Shown: positions 23,295 to 32,354, numbered from the stretch's first letter. The stretch: DNA of 64,000 nt from Clostridia bacterium (GCA_017521565.1 JAFXCE010000002.1:1-64000), one strand, 5' to 3'. Notes: a model not told the origin generated them from the sequence alone. A program made the numbers and translations.

Positions 23295-24824
23295 TCAATC
23301 CGTCACGATAAAGTTGAAATCGTGATCGTCGGCATAATCTTCAGCATAACTGTCATCCGGTGCGATGAGTGTGAGGCCGTTTTTGCAGCCGTCAAAGGCA
23401 TCGTCTGCGATGTATTTCAGGCTTTCGGGGAGATAGACGTTTGTAAGCGCTTCGCAGTCCGCAAAGGCGCGTTTTTCGATAGAGCGGATGCCGTCCGGCA
23501 GGATGAGATCCGTACAGAAAATATGGGTAAAGGCTTCTTCCTGGATGGTGAGCATGCGGCTGGGAAGAACAAAGGGCGTAATCTCTCTGATTTCCAAGGA
23601 TTCGATCTCGCCGTATTTTTCGTTGTTTTCCTTGATGTACATCAGCAGATCATTGCCCTTGAAAAACAGGCGGGTGATATACTCGTCATCATCGTCTGTG
23701 TCGTATGCAGCCTGGACAAATTTTGCTGCGCGGTCCAGAATGTAGAGTTTATTCTGCACAGAATAATAGAAGTGCTCACGGTCCGCCCAGAGCGGCTCGG
23801 GATAGACCACTTTTCCATTGGCCACGCCGCTGAAGGAATGCTCGGATTTGATTTCGCCGCTGCTGATGTCATAGGAACGGATATATCGATTCTCACGATC
23901 TGTGCTCATCTGAACATAGTAGATCACATCGTCGATGACGGGGATCGGATTGGTAATGTCCTTCCAGAAGAAATTGTCATACTGGGTGTTCGTTGCGCTG
24001 AAGTAGGACAGCCATCCGTAGTGTTCCGCTTTTTTCAGCCCTGCGTCGCTGAGCAGGAAGTCGCTGTGGCATGCGCCGAGCGGAATATCGCGAACCGGGT
24101 CATTCCATGTGACGTCGATGTGATACCAGCTTCCATCGAGGTAGACCATGTTCCAGGTGTGGTTCATGGCTTCGCTGGTGACGTAGTCGCTTTTGAAGCC
24201 CAGCTCGTTGAGTACGGCGCGGTAAAGCAGCATGTATGCCTGACAGACGCCCTTGCCTTCGCTAAGCATTTCGTCCGGGCTGTAGATGCTGTACGTCGTA
24301 TCATATTCGTAGTTGACACAGATATAGTCGTTGGCCAGCAGCAGTTTGCCGATGGGCGTATCGGCCTGACTGGCATAGGAAACAATTTTCTGAAGAGATG
24401 TATTAAAGGCTTTGATGCGTATTTTGAGGTTGTTTCCGGAATATTTATAGTTCGGAAGAACGCTGACAATTTGATTGCCGTAAGCGCGGTAGCTGAATCC
24501 GCCGGAGACATAGAACATTTCAGGATGGGCGTTGAGCAGCGCCCAGTATGCGTTGGCGAACGCGTTTATGGTCAGATTGAAGTTTTTCAGATTGATTTCC
24601 TTGGTTTGTTTTTCCAGCTCGGCCATGATATAGCTGTTAAACGTGGAGCCGCGTGTGATATCGGTGCCAAGCGTTGATACGGCGGGCATATAGCCTTCGG
24701 AGAACAACTCGACGTGACCGGAGAAAAGCGTATCTTCCTCGCCGGAAGCACAGACGGGGAGAATGAGAAGAAGTGCAAACAGGATAAAAACGGATGTGAA
24801 TCGTTTAAGTGATTGGTAAAACAT
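23295..24824 (-). CDS. Secreted transglutaminase-like protein with C-terminal leucine-rich repeat
   Basis: A 509-residue exported protein. Signal peptide: MFYQSLKRF, hydrophobic 10-25, cleavage near CASG. The transglutaminase-like domain has the triad Cys194 (GKGVCQAYMLLYR), His222 (MNHTWNMVYLDG) and Asp237 (YHIDVTW). Middle residues 270-400 are beta-rich, with propeller-like short segments. The C-terminal end (about 415-505) is a BspA-type leucine-rich repeat (AFTHIFCTDLILPDGIRSIEKRAFADC). Such bacterial enzymes usually act as peptidases or cross-linkers at the cell surface; no anchor is seen. The start is chosen at the signal peptide, with AAGGAT 11 bases upstream. A related protein lies at 40910. 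Confidence 0.85.
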   Translation of the reverse strand: MFYQSLKRFTSVFILFALLLILPVCASGEEDTLFSGHVELFSEGYMPAVSTLGTDITRGSTFNSYIMAELEKQTKEINLKNFNLTINAFANAYWALLNAHPEMFYVSGGFSYRAYGNQIVSVLPNYKYSGNNLKIRIKAFNTSLQKIVSYASQADTPIGKLLLANDYICVNYEYDTTYSIYSPDEMLSEGKGVCQAYMLLYRAVLNELGFKSDYVTSEAMNHTWNMVYLDGSWYHIDVTWNDPVRDIPLGACHSDFLLSDAGLKKAEHYGWLSYFSATNTQYDNFFWKDITNPIPVIDDVIYYVQMSTDRENRYIRSYDISSGEIKSEHSFSGVANGKVVYPEPLWADREHFYYSVQNKLYILDRAAKFVQAAYDTDDDDEYITRLFFKGNDLLMYIKENNEKYGEIESLEIREITPFVLPSRMLTIQEEAFTHIFCTDLILPDGIRSIEKRAFADCEALTNVYLPESLKYIADDAFDGCKNGLTLIAPDDSYAEDYADDHDFNFIVTD

Positions 24825-24874
24825 AAAAAAACATATCCTTTCGGCAGGGAGAAAAACGCAGCAAGGCAGAAAAG

Positions 24875-25795
24875 TCAGCGGTTGATCGAGTCGGCCATGC
24901 GATGATAGGTATGACGGATGCCGCGAACGGCAATGGAATACGCCATGATGTTTTCCGGAAGGGCCATTCCGCCGTAACCGGCGTCGCCGAGGTGATGGAT
25001 ATCGGTGCCGGTCATCTTGCACATCAGCGCAATCTGCCGGATGGTTGCGGTATCCGCGCCCTCCTGCGATGTGCCGATGGCGGTGATGGTCAGGCAGCCG
25101 AGGCTGTGGGCATAGCTGACCAGCTCGCGAATATACTCCATGGTAATGCCGGGAACGGTGCCCGGCGCGGGGAGAAGGATGATGTCCGCGCCCGCCTTCG
25201 CAAAAGCTTCAATGTCGTCTTTGGTGATGATCTTTTCCGCGCCTTCCGTCAGCACGCCGGAGGCGTGCATTTTTCCCGCGGCAAGGATGAGCCTGTCGCC
25301 CAGTTCCCTTTTATAAAGACGCAGGGTGTTTATGATGGCGGTGTTTTTGACGCCCATGCCGGGGTTCCCGGTCAGAAGAATCATGTCAACGCCCATATCG
25401 GCAGCCTTTTTCGCGTTATCAACCGTCGCAACGCGGCCGCCGGTCATCGCCCACATGCCCTCGTACTGACCGGCAATTTCCTCTTCGATGGGCTCAAGGT
25501 TGATGCCCACGGGGCGGCCGGTCAGCTGTTTGAGTTTTCTGATGACATGTTCCGGCTCCGTCTTTGGCAGCGCGCGGATTACGGGATTCTGCACGTCAAA
25601 GAGGTTCAAAAGGAGAATATCCGCGCCCATTGACGCGGCAAACTCCGCATTGGTGATATCGCCCAGCATGGGCTGAATCGCGCCGATGGTCTCACAGGCG
25701 ATCACGCGGCCTTCCGAACCGGCGATAGCCGCCAGCAGATCACGGGCAGACATGGTTGAAAAATCGGATGCGTGGCAATCAAGAATGCGTTTCAT
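24875..25795 (-). CDS. TIM-barrel-like protein of unknown function (DUF7916-like)
   Basis: A 306-residue soluble protein with repeated beta/alpha units and phosphate-site style loops: ILDCHASDF, GADILLLNLFDVQNP, GVDMILLTGNPGMGV, AGADIILLPAPGTVPG, ITAIGTSQEGAD and DIHHLGDAGYGGMALPENI. These patterns fit a TIM barrel; relatives are often mislabelled as haloacid dehalogenase-like hydrolases, and I recall the DUF7916 label from memory. No HAD motif DxDxT is present, so a HAD call is rejected. AGGAG lies 9 bases before this ATG. It has its own promoter and sits 50 bases before the secreted protein gene. Confidence 0.6.
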   Translation of the reverse strand: MKRILDCHASDFSTMSARDLLAAIAGSEGRVIACETIGAIQPMLGDITNAEFAASMGADILLLNLFDVQNPVIRALPKTEPEHVIRKLKQLTGRPVGINLEPIEEEIAGQYEGMWAMTGGRVATVDNAKKAADMGVDMILLTGNPGMGVKNTAIINTLRLYKRELGDRLILAAGKMHASGVLTEGAEKIITKDDIEAFAKAGADIILLPAPGTVPGITMEYIRELVSYAHSLGCLTITAIGTSQEGADTATIRQIALMCKMTGTDIHHLGDAGYGGMALPENIMAYSIAVRGIRHTYHRMADSINR

Positions 25796-25823
25796 CGATA
25801 ATCTCTCCTTATTATACATATCC

Positions 25824-25852
25824 AGTATAATGCAGCAATTTACGCTTCGCAA
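25824..25852 (-). promoter_or_regulatory. Probable promoter of the DUF7916-like gene
   Basis: On the minus strand TTGCGA (25847-25852), 17 bases, TATACT (25824-25829). The remaining 25853-26031 is AT-rich with no gene seen. Confidence 0.5.
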
Positions 25853-26031
25853 TCCCAAATTCTGAAAAAAATTATAAAAAAAAGAAGGAAGGAAATACAT
25901 GCGCAGCAGAGAAATAATCTTGATTACACATTTTTTCATGATTTCCATCCTTTACGTTGTCAGGGGTGGATTTAAAAAATAAGATGTAAACGCTGCGTGA
26001 AATCCATGCAGCTTTGGAATGGGGAAGAAAT

Positions 26032-29000
26032 TTGAATCATCAGGAAATGGATATGCTCCGGCGGATTACGCCGGAGGAGGAATATCTGGCGGGGCAGTCG
26101 CTTTATCGCGCGGGCGGCGTACACCCGATGGAAGAAGAAAGCGGTATGCTGCGCTATGTCGTAGACGACAATCCGCGGCGCGTGGTGCGCGTGGGCACGA
26201 GCGGCAAGCTCTCGGGCCGTTGCTCATGCGATTTTTTCGGAAATGTGCATAAACCCTGCCGTCATCTCGCTGCGGCGATGATGATGGCGATTGCCTCCGG
26301 CGCGATTGAGGAAATCCGCCGCCGCCGGGCCAGGGAGAATGCGGGCAGGCTGATGAATACGCTGCAGAGCGCGCTGCCGATGGAGACGCCGCTCGAGCTT
26401 GAAATCACACTGCAGCTCATCGGCAGCCAGCCGGTGCGCGTATCCCTTCGCGTGGGGCAGGAACGGATGTATGTCGTTAAGTCCATGGCGCAGTTTCTTC
26501 ATGCCCTGCAGGCGAAGGAGAGCATGGCCTTTGGCAAGGGCTTTGTGCTCGAGCCGGCGTGGATGGACTTTGTCGGCGTGGATAAAAAGATCATCCGCCT
26601 TCTGCAGGATGCGGCCTATGTCTGCCAGCTGGAAGGAAAGCTGGTGCAGACGGGCGTTGAGGCGAAGTATCTGACGATCCCGGAACGCTTTGTGACGAGA
26701 CTGCTTCAGCTGCTGATGGCAAAGCCCTTCAAGCTCTCCTTCGGGGAGGAAGTTGTTCCAATCACCGGCGTATTCGATGGTCAGGCGGAGCTTTTGTTCG
26801 GCGTGACGCTCAGCGGGCGCGAGCTGGAAATCCGCGCGCAGATGCCCGGCTCGCTCAGGCCCATGAGCCCGGACGGTCAGTTTGTCTTCTGCGAGGGCGA
26901 CGTGCTGCGTCTGCCTGCGGCGCAGCGGGAAATTGTCCGCGTGATGCTGGGGAGCGCCAGGGACGGCGTGACGTCTTTCCGATTTGATGCGGCGCAGAGC
27001 ACGCGCGTCATTTCGGAACTGCTGCCTGCGCTGGAAAGGGCGGGTGCGGTCACGATCGACGGCGTGCTTGCCGAGCGCATCATCCGCCGGCCGCTCAAGG
27101 TCAAGGCATATTTTGACCGGGAGGATCGAACGGTGTTTGCCCGGCTTGTTTTCCAGTATGGCGATGAGGAGATCGATCCGTTTGCGCCCGCTGTGCAAAA
27201 GAGCGCGGATGACGAGCGCGTGCTGATGCTGCGCGACGCCGCGGGCGAGCGCGCGGCGCTCGATCTGCTGGCGCAGGCGGGCTTTCGGATGCAGAAGGGG
27301 CGCGTCGTGCTCAGCGGTCAGGAACCGCTGTACCGCTTCCTGACGGAGGGTATATATGCCCTGCAGAATACGGCGGAGGTCTATTGCTCGGATGAGTTCC
27401 GCAAGCTGACCCCGCGCAAGCCGCATTTCACCGGCATGCTGCGCATGCAGGATGGTGCGCTGCAGCTTCAGATGGAGGAAAATGGAGAACCTCAGCCGGA
27501 GATTCTGGCGATTCTTCAGGCGCTGCGCGATCAGAAGCGCTATTTCCGCCTGAAGGACGGCACATTCCTCGATCTGACGGACATGGAGGAATGGCGCGAG
27601 CTGGCGGAGGCCGCCGCAGGCGCGCAGGAGCAGGCGGAGGACGATGTGGATTTCGGGCGGGGGCTGCTTGAAATTGAGTCCTTCCGCGCGGCGTATATGA
27701 TGAGCCTGCTGGAGGGCGGCCGTCTGCCCGTTGCGGCGGATACGTCGGTCAGGAATTTTGTATCCGGGATGGAGGCAGAGGGGGAACCCTGCCCTGCTCC
27801 GCTTGATACAATGCTGCGTCCCTATCAGATGCGCGGCTTTATGTGGATGCAGGCACTTGACAGGCTGCATATGGGCGGCGTGCTCGCCGACGATATGGGC
27901 CTTGGCAAGACGCTGCAGGTCATCGCGCTGCTGCTTTGGGCCAAGCGCCGCGGCGGCGATGCGCGCCCGTCGATCGTCGTTGCGCCGACGTCACTGGTGT
28001 ATAACTGGATGAGCGAGATCAGACGCTTTGCGCCGGAACTGCGCGTCATCGCCAGCGAAGGCACGCAGTCCGCCCGCGCGCAGATGATTGCGCAGCTGAT
28101 GAAGCCGGATTGCGGCGTCGACGTATACATCACATCCTATCCGCTCATCCGGCGCGACATCGCTGCGCTGTCAAATATCTCCTTCCGGTTCTCGATTCTC
28201 GATGAAGCGCAGTATATCAAGAATGCCATGAGCGTCGGCGCGGGCGCGGTCAAGCAGCTCAAGGCGCAGACGCGCTTTGCGCTCACCGGCACGCCGATGG
28301 AAAACCACCCGGGCGAGCTCTGGTCGATTTTTGACTATGCGCTGCCGGGTTATCTGCTCTCCTTTGCGCAGTTCATGCATCGCTTCGGCACGGGCGAGGA
28401 GACGGATGTCCTGCGCAGGCGCATCCGCCCGTTCCTGCTGCGCCGCCTCAAGGGCGACGTGCTCAAGGAGCTGCCGGAGAAGAATGAGATCCAAATGATG
28501 GCGGACATGACCGAGGAGCAGAGGCGCGTCTATCAGGCGAGCCTGCTGCGCCTTAAGCCGCAGGTGGAGGGCATGCTCGGCAGAAACCGCATCGAGGTGC
28601 TTGCCGCAATCACGGAGCTGCGCCAGATCTGCGGTCATCCGTCCCTGGTGCTGCCGGATTATGCGGCGTCAAGCGGCAAGCTCGATCTGCTGCTGGATAT
28701 TCTCCCCGGCTCGCTGGAGGCGGGGCACCGCGCGCTGATCTTCTCTCAGTTTACGCGCATGCTCAAGATTCTTCAGCGCCGTCTGGAGGCTGTGGGCGTC
28801 AGGTGTATGTATCTGGACGGCGAAACGCCCGCCAAGCGCCGCATTGAGATGGTTGACCAGTTCAACGGCGGCGAGGGCCAGGTTTTCCTGATCTCGCTGA
28901 AGGCGGGCGGCTCAGGCCTCAACCTCGTCGGCGCGGATACGGTCATTCACTTTGATCCATGGTGGAATCCCGCTGCGGAGGATCAGGCGACCGACCGCGC

Positions 29001-29181
29001 GCACCGCATCGGTCAAAAGAATACGGTCAACGTCATCCGCCTGATCACGCGCGGCAGCATCGAGGAACAGGTGGTCAAGCTGGGCGAGCGCAAGCGGGAA
29101 ATGTTTGATCAGATGATCACCGCGGGCGAAGCCATGCCCACGCAGCTTTCGCAGGAGGATATCCGCGCGCTGTTTGAATGA
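26032..29181 (+). CDS. SWIM zinc-finger SNF2 family helicase
   Basis: A DNA translocase of the SNF2/Rad54 superfamily, about 1049 residues. Order: SWIM zinc finger near residues 60-80 (CSCDFFGNVHKPCRH, CxCx(n)CxH), a long SNF2-associated region, then the RecA-like lobes with Walker A DDMGLGKT (about residue 620), DEAQ box (DEAQYIKNAMS, about 724), TGTPMENHPGELWSI, and the C-terminal lobe with FSQFTRMLKIL, SLKAGGSGLNL and DRAHRIGQ. Start is uncertain: a TTG at 26032 has GGGGAA 6 bases before it; an ATG at 26047 is the alternative, and the frame is open from 26014. Bacterial roles are unclear (repair, transcription recycling, defence). No methylase or nuclease is adjacent. Confidence 0.92.
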   Translation: MNHQEMDMLRRITPEEEYLAGQSLYRAGGVHPMEEESGMLRYVVDDNPRRVVRVGTSGKLSGRCSCDFFGNVHKPCRHLAAAMMMAIASGAIEEIRRRRARENAGRLMNTLQSALPMETPLELEITLQLIGSQPVRVSLRVGQERMYVVKSMAQFLHALQAKESMAFGKGFVLEPAWMDFVGVDKKIIRLLQDAAYVCQLEGKLVQTGVEAKYLTIPERFVTRLLQLLMAKPFKLSFGEEVVPITGVFDGQAELLFGVTLSGRELEIRAQMPGSLRPMSPDGQFVFCEGDVLRLPAAQREIVRVMLGSARDGVTSFRFDAAQSTRVISELLPALERAGAVTIDGVLAERIIRRPLKVKAYFDREDRTVFARLVFQYGDEEIDPFAPAVQKSADDERVLMLRDAAGERAALDLLAQAGFRMQKGRVVLSGQEPLYRFLTEGIYALQNTAEVYCSDEFRKLTPRKPHFTGMLRMQDGALQLQMEENGEPQPEILAILQALRDQKRYFRLKDGTFLDLTDMEEWRELAEAAAGAQEQAEDDVDFGRGLLEIESFRAAYMMSLLEGGRLPVAADTSVRNFVSGMEAEGEPCPAPLDTMLRPYQMRGFMWMQALDRLHMGGVLADDMGLGKTLQVIALLLWAKRRGGDARPSIVVAPTSLVYNWMSEIRRFAPELRVIASEGTQSARAQMIAQLMKPDCGVDVYITSYPLIRRDIAALSNISFRFSILDEAQYIKNAMSVGAGAVKQLKAQTRFALTGTPMENHPGELWSIFDYALPGYLLSFAQFMHRFGTGEETDVLRRRIRPFLLRRLKGDVLKELPEKNEIQMMADMTEEQRRVYQASLLRLKPQVEGMLGRNRIEVLAAITELRQICGHPSLVLPDYAASSGKLDLLLDILPGSLEAGHRALIFSQFTRMLKILQRRLEAVGVRCMYLDGETPAKRRIEMVDQFNGGEGQVFLISLKAGGSGLNLVGADTVIHFDPWWNPAAEDQATDRAHRIGQKNTVNVIRLITRGSIEEQVVKLGERKREMFDQMITAGEAMPTQLSQEDIRALFE

Positions 29182-29220
29182 GAACGATGCAAGCCTGCTT
29201 CGCATTCTTGCATCGATTTA

Positions 29221-29444
29221 CATCATTTTCCTGTGCGCAGTGCGCACGACCGGAAAATGATATAGGAAACGGCTTACAGCCGTTCCGGAAACAGTAATAG
29301 TCGCAACAATGTTGCTCCTTTACAGTTCTGAGCTTCGACTGTCTGTTTCGCCCACTGGGCGCGACAGTATTCGCTCCCTCGCACCGCGCATGTCGCTGCT
29401 GCGGATTATATTTGAAGGGGCTGCGGCCCCTTCAAGCATCCCTG
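29221..29444. repeat. Dispersed 225-bp structured repeat, copy A
   Basis: The gap 29182-29507 has no gene. It holds an element highly similar to 52447-52671 (same order, equal length; roughly four fifths identical by eye). Internal hairpins: CATTTTCC/GGAAAATG around GTGCGC/GCGCAC, a TGTC/GACA stem around CGCCCACTGGGCG, and GAAGGGGC/GCCCCTTC. A further hairpin CGATGCAAG/CTTGCATCG (29185-29215) precedes it. Frames across it do not look like proteins. Confidence 0.8.
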
Positions 29445-29451
29445 AGGGCTG

Positions 29452-29481
29452 TTGACGTATTCTGCATAGGTATCGTATAAT
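29452..29481 (+). promoter_or_regulatory. Promoter of the HAD hydrolase gene
   Basis: TTGACG (29452-29457), 18 bases, TATAAT (29476-29481), 26 bases before the start codon and just after the dispersed repeat. Confidence 0.75.
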
Positions 29482-29507
29482 GAACCAAATGACAAGGAGT
29501 TTGCGGC

Positions 29508-30149
29508 ATGAAGCACATCATCTGGGATTTTAACGGTACACTGCTGTGTGATGCGCAGCTGGGCGTTGAATGCGATAATCATGTCTTTGACACGCTCGGT
29601 CTGCCGCGGATCACGATTTCGGATTACCGCAGGCATATGACCATGCCCGTGCGCGATTTTTATACGGCGCTGGGCGTGGATCTGAACATATATAAATATG
29701 AGACGATCAGCCGGATCTGGCTGGATATGTTCAATCAGCATGCGGTGGATGTGGGGCTCGTGCCGGGCGTGCTTCATGTGATTGCGCAGGCAAAGGCGCT
29801 GGGATATACGCAGTCGATCCTCTCCGCATCGTATGAAAAATCGCTGCTGGAGCAGTGCACGGCGCTGGGGCTTGTGCCGTATATGGAAGCGATCGGCGGG
29901 CTTGGCGACGAGAGCGCACAGAAAAAGACCGATATCGGCAGGAAGCAGATGGCGCAGCTCGGCCTTGAAGGACGGGAGACGGTGCTCATCGGCGACATGG
30001 TGGCCGACAGCGAGCTCGCCGGCGTGCTGGGCGTCGGCTGTATTCTGGTGCCGTGGGGGCATAATGATGAAGCCCGCCTTGCGGCAACGGGACGGGACGT
30101 GGCGCGCAGCTGCGAAGAACTGATAAAGATGCTCGCGCAGATGCGATAA
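29508..30149 (+). CDS. HAD family hydrolase (phosphoglycolate-phosphatase-like)
   Basis: A 213-residue haloacid-dehalogenase phosphatase. Seen: motif I DFNGTL (residues 7-12; the nucleophile aspartate is followed by Asn in place of the more usual second Asp region), a helical cap (about 20-90), motif II serine in QSILSAS, motif III lysine in QKKTDIGRK, and motif IV GDMVADSE. Substrate is unknown; subfamily IA sugar- or glycolate-phosphatases fit by length. AAGGAG lies 10 bases before the ATG. A REP-like palindrome follows. Confidence 0.85.
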   Translation: MKHIIWDFNGTLLCDAQLGVECDNHVFDTLGLPRITISDYRRHMTMPVRDFYTALGVDLNIYKYETISRIWLDMFNQHAVDVGLVPGVLHVIAQAKALGYTQSILSASYEKSLLEQCTALGLVPYMEAIGGLGDESAQKKTDIGRKQMAQLGLEGRETVLIGDMVADSELAGVLGVGCILVPWGHNDEARLAATGRDVARSCEELIKMLAQMR

Positions 30150-30153
30150 ATGG

Positions 30154-30182
30154 TTATGGAGGGGCAAAGCCCCTCCCCTACA
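30154..30182. repeat. REP-like palindrome, copy 2
   Basis: GGAGGGGC/GCCCCTCC hairpin with the loop AAA, ending CCCTACA, between the HAD hydrolase gene and radC. Same family as 14932, 32434, 45359 and 45413. Confidence 0.7.
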
Positions 30183-30210
30183 AAAAACAATGGTGGATGG
30201 AGGAAGATTC

Positions 30211-31023
30211 ATGCTGGAAAAGAATGAAAAGAAATCCATCCACGCAGGACACAGAGAGCGCCTGCGTGAGCGGATGCGCAGGGAAGGGCTTGCGTCGTTT
30301 TCCGAGCATGAGGTATTGGAGCTGCTTTTGACCTATGCAATCCCGCAGCGGGACGTCAATCCGCTGGCGCATGAGCTGATTGCCCGTTTCGGCAGCCTGA
30401 GCAACGTGCTCAATGCCGAGGAGGAAGAGCTTCTTCGCGTCGGCGGCGTTGGCAAAAACGCCGCGCTGCTGCTGAGCATGATGCCGCAGCTGATGCGCTA
30501 TTATCAGCTTAATACGCTGGGGAATAAACCTGTGATCCTCAATCTGTCGGATGCAAGGGCATACTGCGAGCCGCTGTTTCTTGGCGCCAGTCAGGAGCAT
30601 CTTTACATGGTCTGCATGGATCAGGGCGGGCGCGTGCAGCATTTGTCGCTCATGCACAGCGGAACGGCGGATGAGGTGGCGATCTATCCGCAGCTGATTG
30701 CCAAGACGGCGCTGCGCTACAATGCATTTGCGGTGCTTCTGGCGCATAATCATCCCAGCGGCATGATCTATCCTTCACAGGCGGATATGGATTCCACATG
30801 CGCCGTGGTGGCGGCGCTTTCCGCCATCGGGATCAAGCTGGTGGATCATCTGATTTTTGCCGGCGGTGAATCGTATTCAATGATCCGCTCGAGCATCTAT
30901 GGCGATATGGCGCAGGCGGAGGATGTTTCCTACATTCTCAAGAGCCGGAGCGTGCCGGGCGAACGCGGAAGACTGCGAGAAATTCAGGATGGATGGATCT
31001 ATCTGACTGCCGGGGATTTCTGA
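30211..31023 (+). CDS. radC: RadC family JAB/MPN-domain protein
   Basis: A 270-residue RadC (UPF0758) protein. Order: N-terminal helix-hairpin-helix region (RERLRERMRREG, then VLELLLTYAIPQRDVNP and GVGKNAALLL), and the C-terminal JAB metalloprotease fold with AHNHPSGMIYPSQADMD, which carries the HxHx(n)D zinc motif. Function is unsettled despite the name DNA repair protein. GGAGG lies 9 bases before this ATG; the ATG at 30190 lacks a site and is rejected. Confidence 0.92.
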   Translation: MLEKNEKKSIHAGHRERLRERMRREGLASFSEHEVLELLLTYAIPQRDVNPLAHELIARFGSLSNVLNAEEEELLRVGGVGKNAALLLSMMPQLMRYYQLNTLGNKPVILNLSDARAYCEPLFLGASQEHLYMVCMDQGGRVQHLSLMHSGTADEVAIYPQLIAKTALRYNAFAVLLAHNHPSGMIYPSQADMDSTCAVVAALSAIGIKLVDHLIFAGGESYSMIRSSIYGDMAQAEDVSYILKSRSVPGERGRLREIQDGWIYLTAGDF

Positions 31024-31047
31024 TGAGGGAAAAAGGAGAATGCTGCA

Positions 31048-31638
31048 TTGAAACAGGCCATAGTAAGGAGGCTGCTGATGGGCTTTGTGGCGCTTTTGCT
31101 GCTGGGCGTTTTCTGCGCAGCGGGGTTGATGGGCTTTGTCTACTATAAGGAAACGCATCTGCCGCCTGTCGGCGATTCGGATGTGATCATCGTCCTTGGC
31201 GCGCAGGTGAAGGCGGACGGCACGCCCAGCGTGGCGCTTGAGCGCAGGCTGACCGCAGCGCTTGAAAGCTATCAGGCGGACAGACAGCTGATCATCGTCT
31301 GCGGCGCGCAGGGATCAAACGAACCCAGAGCCGAGGGCGATGTGATGCGCGACTGGCTGGTTGCGCGCGGCGTACCGGAAGGCGACGTCGTGGCGGAGAC
31401 CGCGTCGTTCAACACCAGGGAAAACCTGACCTATGCAAAGGCAATCATGGAGCACCGGGGCCTTGAAAACGCGCTGATTGTGACCAGCGATTATCACGTC
31501 GCGCGGGCGCTGGCGCTATGCGGTCAGGTGGGCATTTCCGCCGTAGGAAAGGGCAGCCCGTCAAAGCCCGAGTATTTCATCAAAAACCACTTCAGAGAGG
31601 GGCTCAGCTGGATCAAGTTCTGGCTGGAAAGCAGATGA
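31048..31638 (+). CDS. YdcF/SanA-like DUF218 membrane protein
   Basis: A 196-residue protein with one N-terminal transmembrane helix (about 9-31) and a DUF218 domain: DVIIVLGAQVKADGTPS, RLTAALESYQ, IIVCGAQGSNEP, SFNTRENLTYAKAIME and VTSDYHVARA, all family blocks. SanA/YdcF proteins are linked to envelope barrier function. The start is TTG with GGAG 9 bases upstream. It overlaps rsmG by 4 bases. Confidence 0.85.
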   Translation: MKQAIVRRLLMGFVALLLLGVFCAAGLMGFVYYKETHLPPVGDSDVIIVLGAQVKADGTPSVALERRLTAALESYQADRQLIIVCGAQGSNEPRAEGDVMRDWLVARGVPEGDVVAETASFNTRENLTYAKAIMEHRGLENALIVTSDYHVARALALCGQVGISAVGKGSPSKPEYFIKNHFREGLSWIKFWLESR

Positions 31639-32354
31639 TGAACAGAGAGAGACTGACAAGCGGCCTTGAAATGATGGGCGTCGCCTTTGACCAGACGGCC
31701 ATTGAGCGCTTTGAGGCGTTTCATGCGATTCTGGATGAATACAATCAGAAGATGGACCTGACGGCCGTTCTTGATGAGGATGAGCGCATTGACCGTCATG
31801 ATCTGGACAGCGCCGCGCCGCTGGCAAAGGGGCTGCTGCTGCCGGACAGCAAGGTCATCGACGTGGGGACAGGCGCGGGCTTCCCGGGTATGCCGCTGCT
31901 GATTCTGCGCCCGGATCTGAAGATGACGTTTCTGGACGCACTGAACAAGCGCATCCTCTTCCTCGAGGACGCGCTCAGGCGGCTTGGCCTCAAGGCTGAA
32001 ACGCTCCATGCGCGCGCCGAGGATGCAGCCAGAATGCCGGCGCATCGCGAGATGTACGATGCGGCGGTTTCCCGCGCGGTGGCGTCGGCTGCCGTGCTGC
32101 AGGAGCTGACGCTGCCCTTTGTCAGGCAGGGCGGAACAGCGATTGCATGGAAGGGCCCGGGCGTGCAGGATGAGATGGTCGCGGCGAAGCGCGCGGCGTT
32201 TGTGCTGGGCGGCACGGTGCGCGGCGTAGAAAGCGCGCCCGTTCCGCGCAGGGACGATTGGGCGCATTGCCTGCTGATCACCGACAAGACCGGAAAAACC
32301 CCGAAGGCTTATCCGCGCAAGGCGGGAACGCCGAATAAAAAGCCGCTGGCATAA
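31635..32354 (+). CDS. rsmG: 16S rRNA (guanine527-N7)-methyltransferase RsmG
   Basis: Methylates G527 in 16S rRNA with SAM. The 239-residue product has the family order: NLTA-like motif MDLTAVLDEDE, HDLDSAAPL, the SAM-binding DVGTGAGFPGMPLLI, and the VSRAVASAAVLQELTLPF region. It begins MMNRERL and overlaps the upstream stop (ATGA). Usually rsmG sits with rnmE/gidA near oriC; here neighbours are a YdcF-like and a BofC-like gene. The open frame extends further upstream inside the previous gene, which is rejected. Confidence 0.94.
   Translation: MMNRERLTSGLEMMGVAFDQTAIERFEAFHAILDEYNQKMDLTAVLDEDERIDRHDLDSAAPLAKGLLLPDSKVIDVGTGAGFPGMPLLILRPDLKMTFLDALNKRILFLEDALRRLGLKAETLHARAEDAARMPAHREMYDAAVSRAVASAAVLQELTLPFVRQGGTAIAWKGPGVQDEMVAAKRAAFVLGGTVRGVESAPVPRRDDWAHCLLITDKTGKTPKAYPRKAGTPNKKPLA

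Noticed and set aside
24875..25795. HAD hydrolase call for the DUF7916-like gene
   Set aside because: The required DxDxT/V motif is absent; the repeat pattern is TIM-barrel-like.
26224..27870. Long leftward open frame inside the SNF2 gene
   Set aside because: Shadow of the helicase frame; Arg/His/Leu-rich and without motifs.
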